Made by a program: the position numbers and the translations under genes
Origin: an uncultured Lachnospiraceae bacterium
GTDB lineage: Bacteria > Bacillota > Clostridia > Lachnospirales > Lachnospiraceae
Reading direction: 5' to 3'
Assembly (NCBI GenBank): GCA_947631625.1
Contig: CANRMA010000008.1
Span: 62,001-126,000, forward strand
Length of the DNA stretch: 64,000 nt
Shown: piece after piece, positions 10,214 to 19,366 of the stretch
Numbering within the stretch: position 1 is the stretch's first letter
Layout: each line of letters opens with the position of its first letter
The notes under the pieces: generated by a model
Seen by the model: the letters and a program-made list of their open reading frames with translations, nothing else
What the model was told of the DNA's origin: nothing
Databases searched by the model: none

Positions 10214-10792
10214 TTATAAAAGCCCTGAGAAACCGCAAAAAGCTATCGCCATAAGCCCGGCTGTGACCAATACTATCGGCATCCCTTTAAAGGACTCCGG
10301 CACATCGTTATATTCCATCTTTTCCCTTATGCCTGCGAGTATGACGATCGATATCGTAAATCCGACCGCAGTTGCAAAACCGTTTACCACGCCTTCGATT
10401 ATACCGTAATTTTTCTGCACGTTGGTCAGCGCCACACCAAGCACCGCACAGTTGGTCGTGATAAGCGGAAGGTAGACGCCAAGCGATTCATACAGCGAGG
10501 GGATATATTTTTTCAGGAACATTTCCACAAACTGTACAAGCGCGGCTATAACGAGAATAAATACTATAGTCTGTAAATATGTTATATTGCATGGTATTAG
10601 TATGTATTTATAAATAACACCTGCTACCAATGACGCCAGTGTGATCACGAATATGACCGCAATTCCCATGCCGCTTGCGGTCTTGGTCTTTTTAGACACG
10701 CCAAGGAACGGACACAGGCCCAAAAACTGGCTGAGTACAACATTGCTGACAAGAGAGGAACCGATCAGGATAATAAGTAAATCTTTAACCAT
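10214..10792 (-). CDS. rnfA: Rnf complex membrane subunit RnfA
   Basis: Integral membrane subunit with six predicted helices; pairs with RnfE around a membrane-embedded Fe-S site and belongs to the RnfA/NqrE family. The 192 residues and the family-typical start (VLSQFLGLCPFLGVS) with a conserved cysteine, plus TTNCAVLGVAL with the second conserved cysteine, support the call. The gene overlaps the end of rnfE by eight bases, which implies translational coupling. No unusual features. Confidence 0.97.
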   Translation of the reverse strand: MVKDLLIILIGSSLVSNVVLSQFLGLCPFLGVSKKTKTASGMGIAVIFVITLASLVAGVIYKYILIPCNITYLQTIVFILVIAALVQFVEMFLKKYIPSLYESLGVYLPLITTNCAVLGVALTNVQKNYGIIEGVVNGFATAVGFTISIVILAGIREKMEYNDVPESFKGMPIVLVTAGLMAIAFCGFSGLL

Positions 10793-11501
10793 TTGCTTTT
10801 CCCTCCTCTTCTTCCTTAATCATACGCTGCGCGCACCCCATATCTTTACAGTTCATGCAGTCGCTTCCGCAGCCCGACTGAATCTTAGACATGTCTTTTC
10901 CTCTTTTTTCGCCTGCGATCTTAATCTTATTCTGAACAGCGGTTAAAAGCGCAAGTACGAAAAAGGCGCCCGGAGCCATTATGAAAATGGTTGAAGGGAC
11001 ATAGGACTCCGGCATTACCTTATAACCAAACAGTGTTCCCGCGCCGATAAGCTCCCTAACCGCGCCTATGCAGGTTAAGGCAAAAGAGAAACCAAGTCCC
11101 ATGCCTATTCCGTCAAACAATGACGCTATCACGCCGTTTTTGGAGGCATAGGCTTCAGCCCGCCCAAGGATTATACAGTTTACAACGATAAGCGGTATAT
11201 AAATTCCAAGCGCGTCATACAGGCTCGGAATAAAACCTTCCAACAAAAGCTCTACCATCGTAACAAAAGAGGCTATTATCACTATAAAAGCAGGAATCCT
11301 TACCTTATCCGGTATTATATTCCTGAGCAGGGATATAAAGGCATTGCTGAGCGCAAGTACCACCATGGTCGTAAGTCCCATTCCAAGCCCGTTCATTGCA
11401 GATGTCGTTACAGCCAGCGTCGGACACATGCCAAGCATCAGCACAAAGGTCGGGTTTTCTTTGATAAGTCCGTTTATAAGCCTTTCTTTAGCGCTATTCA
11501 T
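10785..11501 (-). CDS. rnfE: Rnf complex membrane subunit RnfE, with Cys-rich tail
   Basis: Homologue of RnfA in the RnfE/NqrD family, six helices, with the conserved cysteine contexts LMLGMCPTLAV and VVNCIILG. At 238 residues it is longer than a minimal RnfE because of a cytosolic C-terminal tail that holds four cysteines (C211, C215, C218, C223) in CGSDCMNCKDMGC, followed by a Glu-rich end. That spacing could hold an extra Fe-S cluster or zinc. The gene overlaps rnfG by eight bases and rnfA by eight. The core call is certain; the role of the tail is open. Confidence 0.96.
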   Translation of the reverse strand: MNSAKERLINGLIKENPTFVLMLGMCPTLAVTTSAMNGLGMGLTTMVVLALSNAFISLLRNIIPDKVRIPAFIVIIASFVTMVELLLEGFIPSLYDALGIYIPLIVVNCIILGRAEAYASKNGVIASLFDGIGMGLGFSFALTCIGAVRELIGAGTLFGYKVMPESYVPSTIFIMAPGAFFVLALLTAVQNKIKIAGEKRGKDMSKIQSGCGSDCMNCKDMGCAQRMIKEEEEGKANG

Positions 11502-12141
11502 TAACGGTTCCCCCTTTCAGCTGTGTCTGAAAATAATACAATCCTGCATTTACACCATTTACAACCGCATTGGTGGTTTTCGTGGCGCCGGATATCGCGT
11601 CGATCTGTGAGTCGGCCGCTGCCCCGGTTTTGGTATATTCAAATTTCTCCACGTTTTTATCGGCAAACTGCGGTTTCAGCACTTCTTCAGCCCTCATCCC
11701 AAGACCTGCCGTTTCAGCGATCTCAAGTATGGAAATCCCGTTTACCGTACCGTCCGTCCTGATCCCCATACTGAAGCGTATATCCCCGCCGTATCCTTCT
11801 TTAGTGGTAACGGTTATAACATAACCAAGTATATTTCCGGAATCATCTTCAGCCGCCATTACTTCATCTACCGACTCTTCTCCATAACCGGCCTGCGCCC
11901 AGTACGAAGCGTCCGGGTTAGTTACCTCTAACCCTTCAAATCCCGCAGCGTCCGCAAATACTTCTTTACAGGCCTCCTGCTTCGCAAGCTCTTTCTGCCT
12001 TGCTATGGGTTCCTTGGTCACCTGATAAACAACCCCGAGAAGCAGTCCCGCAGCCAACGTTATCACAAGCAGTATGGCCGCCGCCCTTATCATATCTGAA
12101 ACATCATTATTTTTACGCTTAACTTCTATAGCTTCATTCAT
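11494..12141 (-). CDS. rnfG: Rnf complex FMN-binding subunit RnfG
   Basis: Carries covalent FMN on the outer face of the membrane. One N-terminal helix is followed by the FMN_bind domain with the flavinylation motif SGATKTT near residue 190, in which the threonine receives FMN. An ApbE-type transferase is needed for this; none is encoded in the window. The gene overlaps rnfD by four bases and rnfE by eight. Length (215 residues) and order in the operon match other clostridial Rnf sets. Confidence 0.97.
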   Translation of the reverse strand: MNEAIEVKRKNNDVSDMIRAAAILLVITLAAGLLLGVVYQVTKEPIARQKELAKQEACKEVFADAAGFEGLEVTNPDASYWAQAGYGEESVDEVMAAEDDSGNILGYVITVTTKEGYGGDIRFSMGIRTDGTVNGISILEIAETAGLGMRAEEVLKPQFADKNVEKFEYTKTGAAADSQIDAISGATKTTNAVVNGVNAGLYYFQTQLKGGTVNE

Positions 12142-13070
12142 GCCTTAGCTCCTCCTTTCCCGAATGCTGTAGGAAAAGTAGCCTTCTCAATAAGCGGCGC
12201 CAGGAGATTTCCCAATATTATGGCATATGAAACGCCCTCTGCCGAAGCCCCGAATATCCTGAAAATCCCGGTCAGGATACCCAGTATCGCCCCGTATACA
12301 TACTGCCCTTTCACCGTAACAGGCCGCGTCACATAATCCGTAGCCATAAAGAAGGCTCCCAACATAAGCCCGCCTCCTGCAAGATGAGCCGATATGTACG
12401 CAGGATCAAAGCCCCGTCCTCCGAATATGCTAATAAAAATAACGAATGTTATTATATAACTTCCCGGTATCCTGAGATCTATTATCCCAAGCATTATCAA
12501 TATGCAGGCCCCGGCAACGATCGCTATCATGGACGTTTCACCGATGGTTCCCGCGGTTTTGCCTATTATCATGTTCAAAACATCGACCGGTCTTCCTGCC
12601 TTCAATTCCGCAAGCGGCGTCGCTCCGGTATATGCGTCACAGTTAAAATCCGTCATGATCGATGTATAAGATATCAATAAAAAACATCTTGCCCCAAGAG
12701 CAGGATTCATAAAATTCTGCCCTATGCCGCCAAAAAGCATTTTAACAACCAAAATTGCAAAGATCCCGCCTGTCACTCCTATCCACCACGGCGCGGCAGG
12801 GGGCAGGTTCAATGCGAGCAAAAGCCCCGTAACAACTGCCGAATAATCTCCTATGGTGATCTTTTTACCCAAAAGTTTCTCGAATATATATTCCGTCAGA
12901 ACCGTGGACGCTATAGTCACAAGGATCAATACCAACGCATTCGGTCCGAAGTTATATATTCCGAATCCCGCTGCGGGAAGTAATGCGATGACCACTGCCA
13001 GCATTATGCTGCTTGTAGATGATCTCGCCCTGATATGGGGATTGGATGACACTTTCATCAGATCGCTCAT
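12138..13070 (-). CDS. rnfD: Rnf complex membrane subunit RnfD
   Basis: Polytopic subunit (about ten helices) that also carries covalent FMN; the expected motif is visible as DAYTGATPL around residue 160. It is part of the ion-translocating core. The 310 residues begin with the family-typical stretch SSNPHIRARSS. It starts one base after rnfC ends and overlaps rnfG by four bases, consistent with a single co-translated operon. Confidence 0.97.
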   Translation of the reverse strand: MSDLMKVSSNPHIRARSSTSSIMLAVVIALLPAAGFGIYNFGPNALVLILVTIASTVLTEYIFEKLLGKKITIGDYSAVVTGLLLALNLPPAAPWWIGVTGGIFAILVVKMLFGGIGQNFMNPALGARCFLLISYTSIMTDFNCDAYTGATPLAELKAGRPVDVLNMIIGKTAGTIGETSMIAIVAGACILIMLGIIDLRIPGSYIITFVIFISIFGGRGFDPAYISAHLAGGGLMLGAFFMATDYVTRPVTVKGQYVYGAILGILTGIFRIFGASAEGVSYAIILGNLLAPLIEKATFPTAFGKGGAKA

Positions 13071-13071
13071 C

Positions 13072-14409
13072 TTACTTACCTCCTTTTGCAGCCGCGCTTT
13101 TCTGCTTAGCCAACATCATTTTTCTCATGGACTTGATCGTTTGCGTAAGAGGCCTCTTTGCAGGACAGATGTAACTGCAGCAGCCGCATTCGCAGCATTC
13201 CATTCCGTCATGCGCAACAAACGCTTCCTCGTCATAGTGTTCGGCATAATCCGCCAACAGCTTGGGGACTACCCTGCCCGGACAGACTTCCACACAACGT
13301 CCGCAGTTTATGCATGCGCTTGGTTCCATATCCGATACATCATCCTTTGTAAGACAAAGCAGCGCGGACGCGGTCTTGGTTGTCGGAACATCCAAGTCAA
13401 AGATCGCAAAACCCATCATCGGGCCGCCGGAAACTATTTTTACCGGCTTTTCCTTAAAACCTCCGGCCTCTTCTATAAGTTCATGATAATTAGTGCCTAT
13501 CCTGACAATAAAATTCCGGGGATCGGCTATCGCATCTCCGGTCACGGTAACTATCCTGTTCATCAACGGTCTGCCGTCAATTACCGCATGGTATATCGCC
13601 ACTATCGTATCGACATTATCCACAATACAGCCAACGTCCGCCGGAAGCATGGAAGAATTGATCTTCCTGCCCGTAGTGGCATATATGAGCTGTCTCTCCG
13701 CGCCCTGCGGATATTTGGTCTTTAACGCCTTGACGCTTAGGCGCGGCTCATCCTTAGTCAGTTTCTTAAGTATTTCCACACAGTCCGGTTTATTGTCTTC
13801 AACCGCAAGTATGCCTCTGGCATTATCAAATAAGGAAAGCGCGATCTTAAGTCCTGTCACAAGCTTTTCAGGCTCTTCGATCATTCTCCGGTAATCGGAC
13901 GTAAGATACGGCTCGCATTCCGCGCAATTGGCAATGACATAGTCTATTTTTTCAGGCTCTTTGGGCGATAATTTAATAAAAGTGGGAAAACCTGCGCCGC
14001 CCATGCCTACTATGCCCGCCTCTTTAATACACTCTGTTATTTCTTCTTTACTCATCTCTTCAAACGGTTTTAATTCCGGATACTCCACCTCTTCGTATAA
14101 ACCGTCATTTTCTATTATGATGCTCATAATGCTGTCACCGGTAACAACCCGTCTTGGCTCTATGGCCTTTACGGTTCCGGATACCGTCGCATAGATCGGC
14201 GCAGATACATACCCTGCAGCTTCGGCTATTTTCTGGCCGGTCAGCACATGATCGCCAATTTCAACAATTGCTTTTGCAGGCGCGCCTATATGCTGGGATA
14301 AGGGATATACCAGATCGCCCTTGGGCAATACTTCTTTGATCGGTTTATCCTTAGACAGATCCTTGCCGTCATATGGATGTATTCCGCCTGAGAACGTTAA
14401 TCTTGCCAT
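13072..14409 (-). CDS. rnfC: Rnf complex NADH-binding subunit RnfC
   Basis: Peripheral subunit that reduces NAD+ with electrons from ferredoxin through FMN and Fe-S clusters. The start TFSGGIHPYDGKD is typical; a GMGGAGFPTFIKL stretch marks the nucleotide-binding fold, and two 4Fe-4S motifs (CINCGRCVEVCP and CCECGCCSYICP) lie in the C-terminal third. First gene of the operon, with GAGG upstream of the ATG. The 178 bases between it and the divergent plus-strand gene at 14588 must hold the rnf promoter, though I see no convincing boxes. Confidence 0.97.
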   Translation of the reverse strand: MARLTFSGGIHPYDGKDLSKDKPIKEVLPKGDLVYPLSQHIGAPAKAIVEIGDHVLTGQKIAEAAGYVSAPIYATVSGTVKAIEPRRVVTGDSIMSIIIENDGLYEEVEYPELKPFEEMSKEEITECIKEAGIVGMGGAGFPTFIKLSPKEPEKIDYVIANCAECEPYLTSDYRRMIEEPEKLVTGLKIALSLFDNARGILAVEDNKPDCVEILKKLTKDEPRLSVKALKTKYPQGAERQLIYATTGRKINSSMLPADVGCIVDNVDTIVAIYHAVIDGRPLMNRIVTVTGDAIADPRNFIVRIGTNYHELIEEAGGFKEKPVKIVSGGPMMGFAIFDLDVPTTKTASALLCLTKDDVSDMEPSACINCGRCVEVCPGRVVPKLLADYAEHYDEEAFVAHDGMECCECGCCSYICPAKRPLTQTIKSMRKMMLAKQKSAAAKGGK

Positions 14410-14587
14410 ATGTTACCTCGCTTTCTTCGTAAAGTTTTAAATATGTAATTGTAAAACGCCTTCTCACAGCATAGAATTCAGGTAAAATCTCTTAATGTAA
14501 ATATACTATTTTTCGACGGAAAATACTACTGCAAATTGAAATTTTATGTTATTATATTATTATCAAGATGATGGGATGTAGAACATT

Positions 14588-15688
14588 ATGCGTATTGAAG
14601 AAATAAAACTTACAGACTTTGAAATTACATATCCGCTGCAGCGTATAGCTCCGCTTGACAAGATCCTTTTTCTGGACATCGAAACAACGGGCTTTACTGC
14701 CAAAACTTCCAATCTGTACATGATAGGCGCGGCTTATTACAGGGACGGCTGTTGGCGCATCCAACAGTGGTTTGCCCAGAAATATGAGGAAGAAAAATCA
14801 ATTATGGAAGCATTTTTCTCTTTTGCTTCCTCATTTACGCACCTTATACATTTTAACGGGAATAACTTCGATCTTCCCTTTTTAATGCAAAAATGCAGTC
14901 TCTACAGTCTGCCATATAATTTTGACGATTATGATGGGATAGATATGTACAGGCGTATATCGCCCTACAAATTTTTCCTGAACATATCCAACTGCAAACA
15001 GAAGACTTTAGAGGCTTTTCTGGGAATAGAGCGCGACGACAAAAACAATGGCGGGGAACTCATAGGCGTATATCATGATTATGTAAACCAACCGTCGGAA
15101 GAAAGCGCAAATTTACTTCTTTTACACAATATTGACGATATGAAGGGAATGCTCCGGCTGCTTCCGCTGCTTGCATATAATGACTTATTTAACGGCAGGC
15201 TTAGAGCCAAAAAAGTACAGGCGAATTCATATAAGGACTATCACGGAAATGAACGGCATGCGCTCATAATGAAGCTTAAACTTCCCGCCACTCTTCCGCA
15301 TCCTGTCTCCGCCATGTCAAATGGCTGTTATTTCAACGCCGACGGCGATGAAGGCACTCTTAAGGTGCCCATCCATAACGAAGAACTTAAGTATTTTTAC
15401 TCTAACTATAAAGACTATTATTATCTGCCGGAAGAGGACCAGGCCATGCATAAATCGGTAGCGTCTTTTGTGGATAAAGAGCACCGCGTCAAAGCCACCG
15501 CCGCCAACTGCTATACCCGTAAGTATTCTTCCTATCTTCCGCAGTGGGATGTTTTGGTGGAACCGTTTTTCAAGCGTGAATATAACAGTAAGGAATTATT
15601 CTTTGAATTGACCGAAGAAGTCAAAAAGGACCGTGAACTCTTCTCCGTTTATGCAAGTCACATTTTGAACCATATGGTCAGTATCTGA
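14588..15688 (+). CDS. YprB-like RNase H-fold exonuclease domain protein
   Basis: A 366-residue protein with a DEDD-type RNase H fold: FLDIETTGF (motif 1), HFNGNNFDLPFL (motif 2) and a HNIDDMKGM stretch (motif 3 region) are all visible in the first 200 residues. This is the arrangement of the YprB family, often annotated as a ribonuclease H-like protein; its physiological substrate is not known. The C-terminal part is unassigned. It is transcribed divergently from rnf and convergently with cheR, ending 65 bases before the cheR stop codon. The Shine-Dalgarno site (GGGATG) is weak. Confidence 0.85.
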   Translation: MRIEEIKLTDFEITYPLQRIAPLDKILFLDIETTGFTAKTSNLYMIGAAYYRDGCWRIQQWFAQKYEEEKSIMEAFFSFASSFTHLIHFNGNNFDLPFLMQKCSLYSLPYNFDDYDGIDMYRRISPYKFFLNISNCKQKTLEAFLGIERDDKNNGGELIGVYHDYVNQPSEESANLLLLHNIDDMKGMLRLLPLLAYNDLFNGRLRAKKVQANSYKDYHGNERHALIMKLKLPATLPHPVSAMSNGCYFNADGDEGTLKVPIHNEELKYFYSNYKDYYYLPEEDQAMHKSVASFVDKEHRVKATAANCYTRKYSSYLPQWDVLVEPFFKREYNSKELFFELTEEVKKDRELFSVYASHILNHMVSI

Positions 15689-15724
15689 AAATTATTTTCC
15701 GTTAATATAAAAATGAAAAAATAA

Positions 15725-15746
15725 CAGGCTCAGCATGCTGAGCCTG
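15725..15746 (-). terminator. Rho-independent terminator of cheR
   Basis: A perfect 22-base palindrome (11-bp stem starting CAGGCTCAGCA) lies seven bases after the cheR stop codon and, on the minus strand, is followed by TTATTTTTT. It should end the long minus-strand transcript. On the plus strand no T-run follows, so it is mainly one-way, though the hairpin itself could also slow the convergent transcript. Confidence 0.85.
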
Positions 15747-15752
15747 AGTCTG

Positions 15753-16529
15753 TCACGGTCTGTCATAGAAGAAGGAATTCTTCCTCATATACCCTATTTC
15801 TTTATAATTGATGATCTGCTCCGTACTTCCTATAAAAAGTATGCCGCCCGGTTTCAAGCTCTTCTGGAATTTACGGAAAACTTCTTCCTTGGCTTCCTCG
15901 GTAAAGTAAATAAGTACGTTACGGCACACTATCATGTGACAGTCCGTAGGATATGTATCTTTTAACAGATTATGTTCCTTAAATTCAACCCTCGCTTTGA
16001 TCGCATCGGAAATCTGATACGAAGGCCCGATCTTCGTAAAATATTTTTTCTTAAAATCTTCCGGCACACCGGCGATACTCTTCTCTGCATACAGACCGGT
16101 CTTAGCCTTAGCGATCACCTGTTTGTCAAGGTCCGTGGCAAATATCTTTATCTGTTCAAGCGGAATATGCCTCGACAACGCCATTACCAATGAATAAGGC
16201 TCGTCTCCGGTAGAACACGCCGCGCTCCATATCTTCAAATTTTTGCCAAACTTGCCGATAAGCTCCGGAATGATCTCCTTATCCATGATCTGCCACTGAT
16301 CGGGATTACGATAAAATTCGGAAACATTGATCGTCAGATAATTAACAAATTCCTCAAAAAGTTTATGGTCGCTCTTAAGTGCGGCAACATAATTCTCATA
16401 CCCGGTTATCTTATTCTTGGATATCAAAGTATCTATGCGGCGGCGCATCTGTTTTTCCTTATAAGAATTCAAATCAATTTTAGTCAGATCCAAAACAGCT
16501 TTTTTGAAATACTCATAATCATAAACCAT
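15753..16529 (-). CDS. cheR: CheR-family protein-glutamate O-methyltransferase
   Basis: SAM-dependent methyltransferase that methylates glutamates on chemoreceptors. The 258 residues hold an N-terminal helical CheR_N domain, then the SAM fold with WSAACSTGDEPYS, ATDLDKQVI and the MIVCRNVLIYF motif near residue 205. No other chemotaxis gene is in the window, so it may work in a distal chemotaxis system or have a different target. It sits at the end of the cmk-ispH-rpsA transcript, 28 bases after rpsA. Confidence 0.93.
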   Translation of the reverse strand: MVYDYEYFKKAVLDLTKIDLNSYKEKQMRRRIDTLISKNKITGYENYVAALKSDHKLFEEFVNYLTINVSEFYRNPDQWQIMDKEIIPELIGKFGKNLKIWSAACSTGDEPYSLVMALSRHIPLEQIKIFATDLDKQVIAKAKTGLYAEKSIAGVPEDFKKKYFTKIGPSYQISDAIKARVEFKEHNLLKDTYPTDCHMIVCRNVLIYFTEEAKEEVFRKFQKSLKPGGILFIGSTEQIINYKEIGYMRKNSFFYDRP

Positions 16530-16557
16530 AAGTCATTCCCACTCTCTTAATCAGATT

Positions 16558-17715
16558 TTATTGATTTTCTTCTTCAGCCTCACTTGCGATAACCGACTCG
16601 ATATCTACCGGCACAACATCCGGATCTTCCTCATTTACAGAGTCTTCTTCCTCTTTGGGTTCCGGAGCAAGCATCGCTTTTATGCTTAAGCTTATCTTCT
16701 TGTCTTCCTCATTAAAATCAACTACCTTGGCAGTTACCTCTTCGCCGACCTTAAGCACGTCGGCAGGCTTCTCTATATGCTCCTTGGATATCTGAGATAC
16801 ATGCAAAAGCGCATCTATGCCGGTCTCCAACTCGATAAATGCTCCAAAATCAGTCATACGCGCAACTTTACCGGTAACTACATTTCCCACCGCATATTTT
16901 ACTGCCGCGTCTAACCACGGGTTCTTATCCGCAAATTTAAGACTGAGCGCTATCTTATTGCCTGTGATCTCTTTAATGAGTACGTTAAGTTTATCACCGA
17001 CCTTAAATATCTTCTTGGGATTTTCCACTCTGCCCCATGACATTTCTGAAATATGAAGCAGGCCGTCAGCGCCGCCAAGATCTATAAATGCGCCGAAATC
17101 CGTTACGTTCTTTACAACGCCTTCCACAACATCTCCTTCATGGATACTCTCAAGCAGCTTCTTCTGAAGCTCTGCTTTCTTTGCCATAAGCAGCTGTCTG
17201 CGGTCGCCTATATATCTTTTCCTCTTGGGATTATATTCGGTTATTACAAATTCTATCTCCTGTCCCGCATATTTGCTTAAATCTTTCTCATACGTATCAG
17301 ATACAAGACTTGCAGGAATAAATATCCTTATTTCTTCCACTACAACGCCAAGTCCGCCATCCAACACCTGTGAGACTTTGGCTGTAAGCACTTCTTTATT
17401 ATTATATGCTTCTTCTATCCTCTTATTACCTCTGTCTGCCGCAAGACGTTTATAAGTAAGAAGGACTTGTCCCTCGCCGTCGTTTACTTTTAAAACTTTA
17501 ACTTCCATAGTATCACCCGGTTTAACTATGGTTGTAAGATCCGTATTAGGCTCGTTTGTATATTCATTTCTGGTAAGGATACCATCAGATTTATATCCGA
17601 TATTGAGAACTATCTCATCCGGTTTAACACTAATAACCGTACCTTCTACAACCTCTCCCGTGTGTATTGTCTTTAATGAATCTTCTAACATTTGTTCAAA
17701 AGTTAACTCTGACAT
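16558..17715 (-). CDS. rpsA: 30S ribosomal protein S1 (short form, four S1 domains)
   Basis: RNA-binding protein that helps mRNA bind the 30S subunit. The 385 residues contain four S1/OB repeats, the first near EVVEGTVISVKPDEI and the last two with the signature VTDFGAFIDL and MTDFGAFIEL; an acidic tail follows. The ATG at 17715 (MSELTFEQML) has AGGAGG eight bases upstream, and that site lies inside the 3' end of ispH. In many clostridia IspH and S1 are one fused protein; here they are separate genes overlapping by 20 bases in different frames. Confidence 0.95.
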   Translation of the reverse strand: MSELTFEQMLEDSLKTIHTGEVVEGTVISVKPDEIVLNIGYKSDGILTRNEYTNEPNTDLTTIVKPGDTMEVKVLKVNDGEGQVLLTYKRLAADRGNKRIEEAYNNKEVLTAKVSQVLDGGLGVVVEEIRIFIPASLVSDTYEKDLSKYAGQEIEFVITEYNPKRKRYIGDRRQLLMAKKAELQKKLLESIHEGDVVEGVVKNVTDFGAFIDLGGADGLLHISEMSWGRVENPKKIFKVGDKLNVLIKEITGNKIALSLKFADKNPWLDAAVKYAVGNVVTGKVARMTDFGAFIELETGIDALLHVSQISKEHIEKPADVLKVGEEVTAKVVDFNEEDKKISLSIKAMLAPEPKEEEDSVNEEDPDVVPVDIESVIASEAEEENQ

Positions 17716-18544
17716 AATTTTGAACCTCCTCAATAATATTGTTTGGGGTTGACGCCCCTGCTGTAATACCCACCAGTCGGACAGATTCAGGTAACTCCAA
17801 TTTAAGGTCATCCAATACCTGTATAAAATAAGTTTTATCACACTTCTGAGAACATATCTCGTATAATTTACGAGTATTAGAACTATGACTATCACCTATA
17901 ACTATCATGATATCAACCTGAGCGGCTATATTCGCTGCTTCAGCTTGCCTTACTTCCGTAGCGTTACATATAGTATTCACAACAATAACATTGTACCCTT
18001 TTTGCTGAAAAATTTCAACTATATATTGAAAATTATTGTAGTTATATGTCGTTTGCGAAACAATACAAAGTTCTTTTTGTCCGTCATAACTGAAATTGCG
18101 CGCTTCTTCCACAGTCTCTATGACAATGGCGGGAGTCCTGCACCAGCCTTTGATCCCCTCTACTTCAGGATGTCCGGCATTTCCTACGATAACGATCTGC
18201 TTACCGGCTTCACTCTCTTTTCTTACCACTTCATGTATGCGCTTGACAAAAGGGCAGGTCGCATCAATGCATTTAAGCCCACGGCTTTTTATTTTTTCAC
18301 ATATCCTCTCCGGAAGGCCGTGCGAACGTATGACAACGCAGCCGTCTTCAAGATTCTCAAGTTCTTCTTCAGACTCGAGCACGACAACGCCCCTGCTTTT
18401 CAGATCGCCCACAACCTCTTTATTATGTATGATAGGACCATAGGTGTAAATTTTTTCTCCGGTCTTTATCTGTTCATATACCGTATCCACAGCCCGCTTT
18501 ACGCCAAAGCAAAAGCCCGCGCTGTCTGCCAGGATCACTTCCAT
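17696..18544 (-). CDS. ispH: 4-hydroxy-3-methylbut-2-enyl diphosphate reductase
   Basis: Last step of the MEP isoprenoid pathway, giving IPP and DMAPP through a 4Fe-4S cluster. The three cluster cysteines are visible: GFCFGV (residue 12), DATCPFV and TICNATEV; the conserved histidines and the TTYN and SHSSNT motifs are present as well. The 282-residue protein ends right in the region that encodes the rpsA ribosome-binding site. Located 60 bases after cmk, as in related genomes. High certainty. Confidence 0.97.
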   Translation of the reverse strand: MEVILADSAGFCFGVKRAVDTVYEQIKTGEKIYTYGPIIHNKEVVGDLKSRGVVVLESEEELENLEDGCVVIRSHGLPERICEKIKSRGLKCIDATCPFVKRIHEVVRKESEAGKQIVIVGNAGHPEVEGIKGWCRTPAIVIETVEEARNFSYDGQKELCIVSQTTYNYNNFQYIVEIFQQKGYNVIVVNTICNATEVRQAEAANIAAQVDIMIVIGDSHSSNTRKLYEICSQKCDKTYFIQVLDDLKLELPESVRLVGITAGASTPNNIIEEVQNYVRVNF

Positions 18545-18604
18545 TTTTTATCCGCCTCTTTACAACGTTTTTACGCTTTAAAATTCCTTTTTTATCCGCT
18601 AAGA

Positions 18605-19270
18605 TCAACTTTTCTTAGCTGTCATCTTCATTATGGCATCGGCAACTTCATCTATAGTCATATAAGATGAATCCACAAGAACCGCGTCGTCGGCCGCAGT
18701 AAGCGGCGATATCTCTCTTGTCATATCCTGACGGTCACGTTCTATTATATCTTTTTCAATGACATCAATGTCACATTCTTCGCCCTTTTTAACTAATTCC
18801 TTATATCTTCTCTCAGCCCTTACTCTGCTTCCCGCAGTCAGAAAAACCTTAACATCCGCATCAGGCAGCACACAGGTGCCTATATCCCTTCCATCCATGA
18901 CAACATCCGCATCGGCGGCAAGTTTTTGCTGAAGCTGTACAAGCTTCTTTCTGACATCAGGATTGGCGCTTGTTACGGACGCCATATTGCTGACCTGCTC
19001 CGTTCTTATCATTCCGTTTACATTTTCCCCGTTAAGATATACGACCTGTTCTTTATTTTCGTAACGGATCGTAATATCCGCGTCTTTACAATTAAGGCTT
19101 ACCGCGGCCGCATCCGTGGCGTCAATTCCTTTGTTCATCAGAAAAAGCGCCATAGCTCTGTACATCGCTCCGGTATCCACATAAATAAATCCCAGTTTTC
19201 CCGCTATCTTTTTGGCAATGGTACTTTTTCCGGCTCCGGCAGGGCCGTCAATAGCTATCTGATATCCCAT
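18605..19270 (-). CDS. cmk: (d)CMP kinase
   Basis: Phosphorylates CMP and dCMP in nucleotide recycling. The P-loop GPAGAGKST is at residues 9-17, VDTGAMYRA at about 31-39, and DGRDIGT near 127, all standard for the family. Length 221 is normal. An AAAGGAG-type site precedes the ATG. It is followed by ispH and rpsA and preceded by the FAD-oxidoreductase gene. Confidence 0.97.
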   Translation of the reverse strand: MGYQIAIDGPAGAGKSTIAKKIAGKLGFIYVDTGAMYRAMALFLMNKGIDATDAAAVSLNCKDADITIRYENKEQVVYLNGENVNGMIRTEQVSNMASVTSANPDVRKKLVQLQQKLAADADVVMDGRDIGTCVLPDADVKVFLTAGSRVRAERRYKELVKKGEECDIDVIEKDIIERDRQDMTREISPLTAADDAVLVDSSYMTIDEVADAIMKMTAKKS

Positions 19271-19299
19271 ATGTATCTCCTTTTCATATAATTATTATA

Positions 19300-19366
19300 T
19301 AGGCATTTGCAAAACTATGATTTACGATATAGAGATTGTGCAAATTTAACAAAACCTTGCAGGCAC
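19300..19366. repeat. Partial copy of the 47.3-kb structured element (left end)
   Basis: From TTGCAAAAC onward, 61 bases match the left end of the element at 47.3 kb with five mismatches, including an exact 27-base run that ends in TTGCAGGCACG. The copy lies between cmk and the flavoprotein gene and runs into the latter's stop codon, so the last few codons of that gene derive from the repeat. Only the left arm is present here; the inner hairpins and the right arm are missing. Confidence 0.8.

Noticed and set aside
17696-17895. Sequencing frameshift that hides an ispH-rpsA fusion
   Set aside because: A complete AGGAGG and ATG for rpsA are present at the right distance, so two separate genes are the simpler reading.
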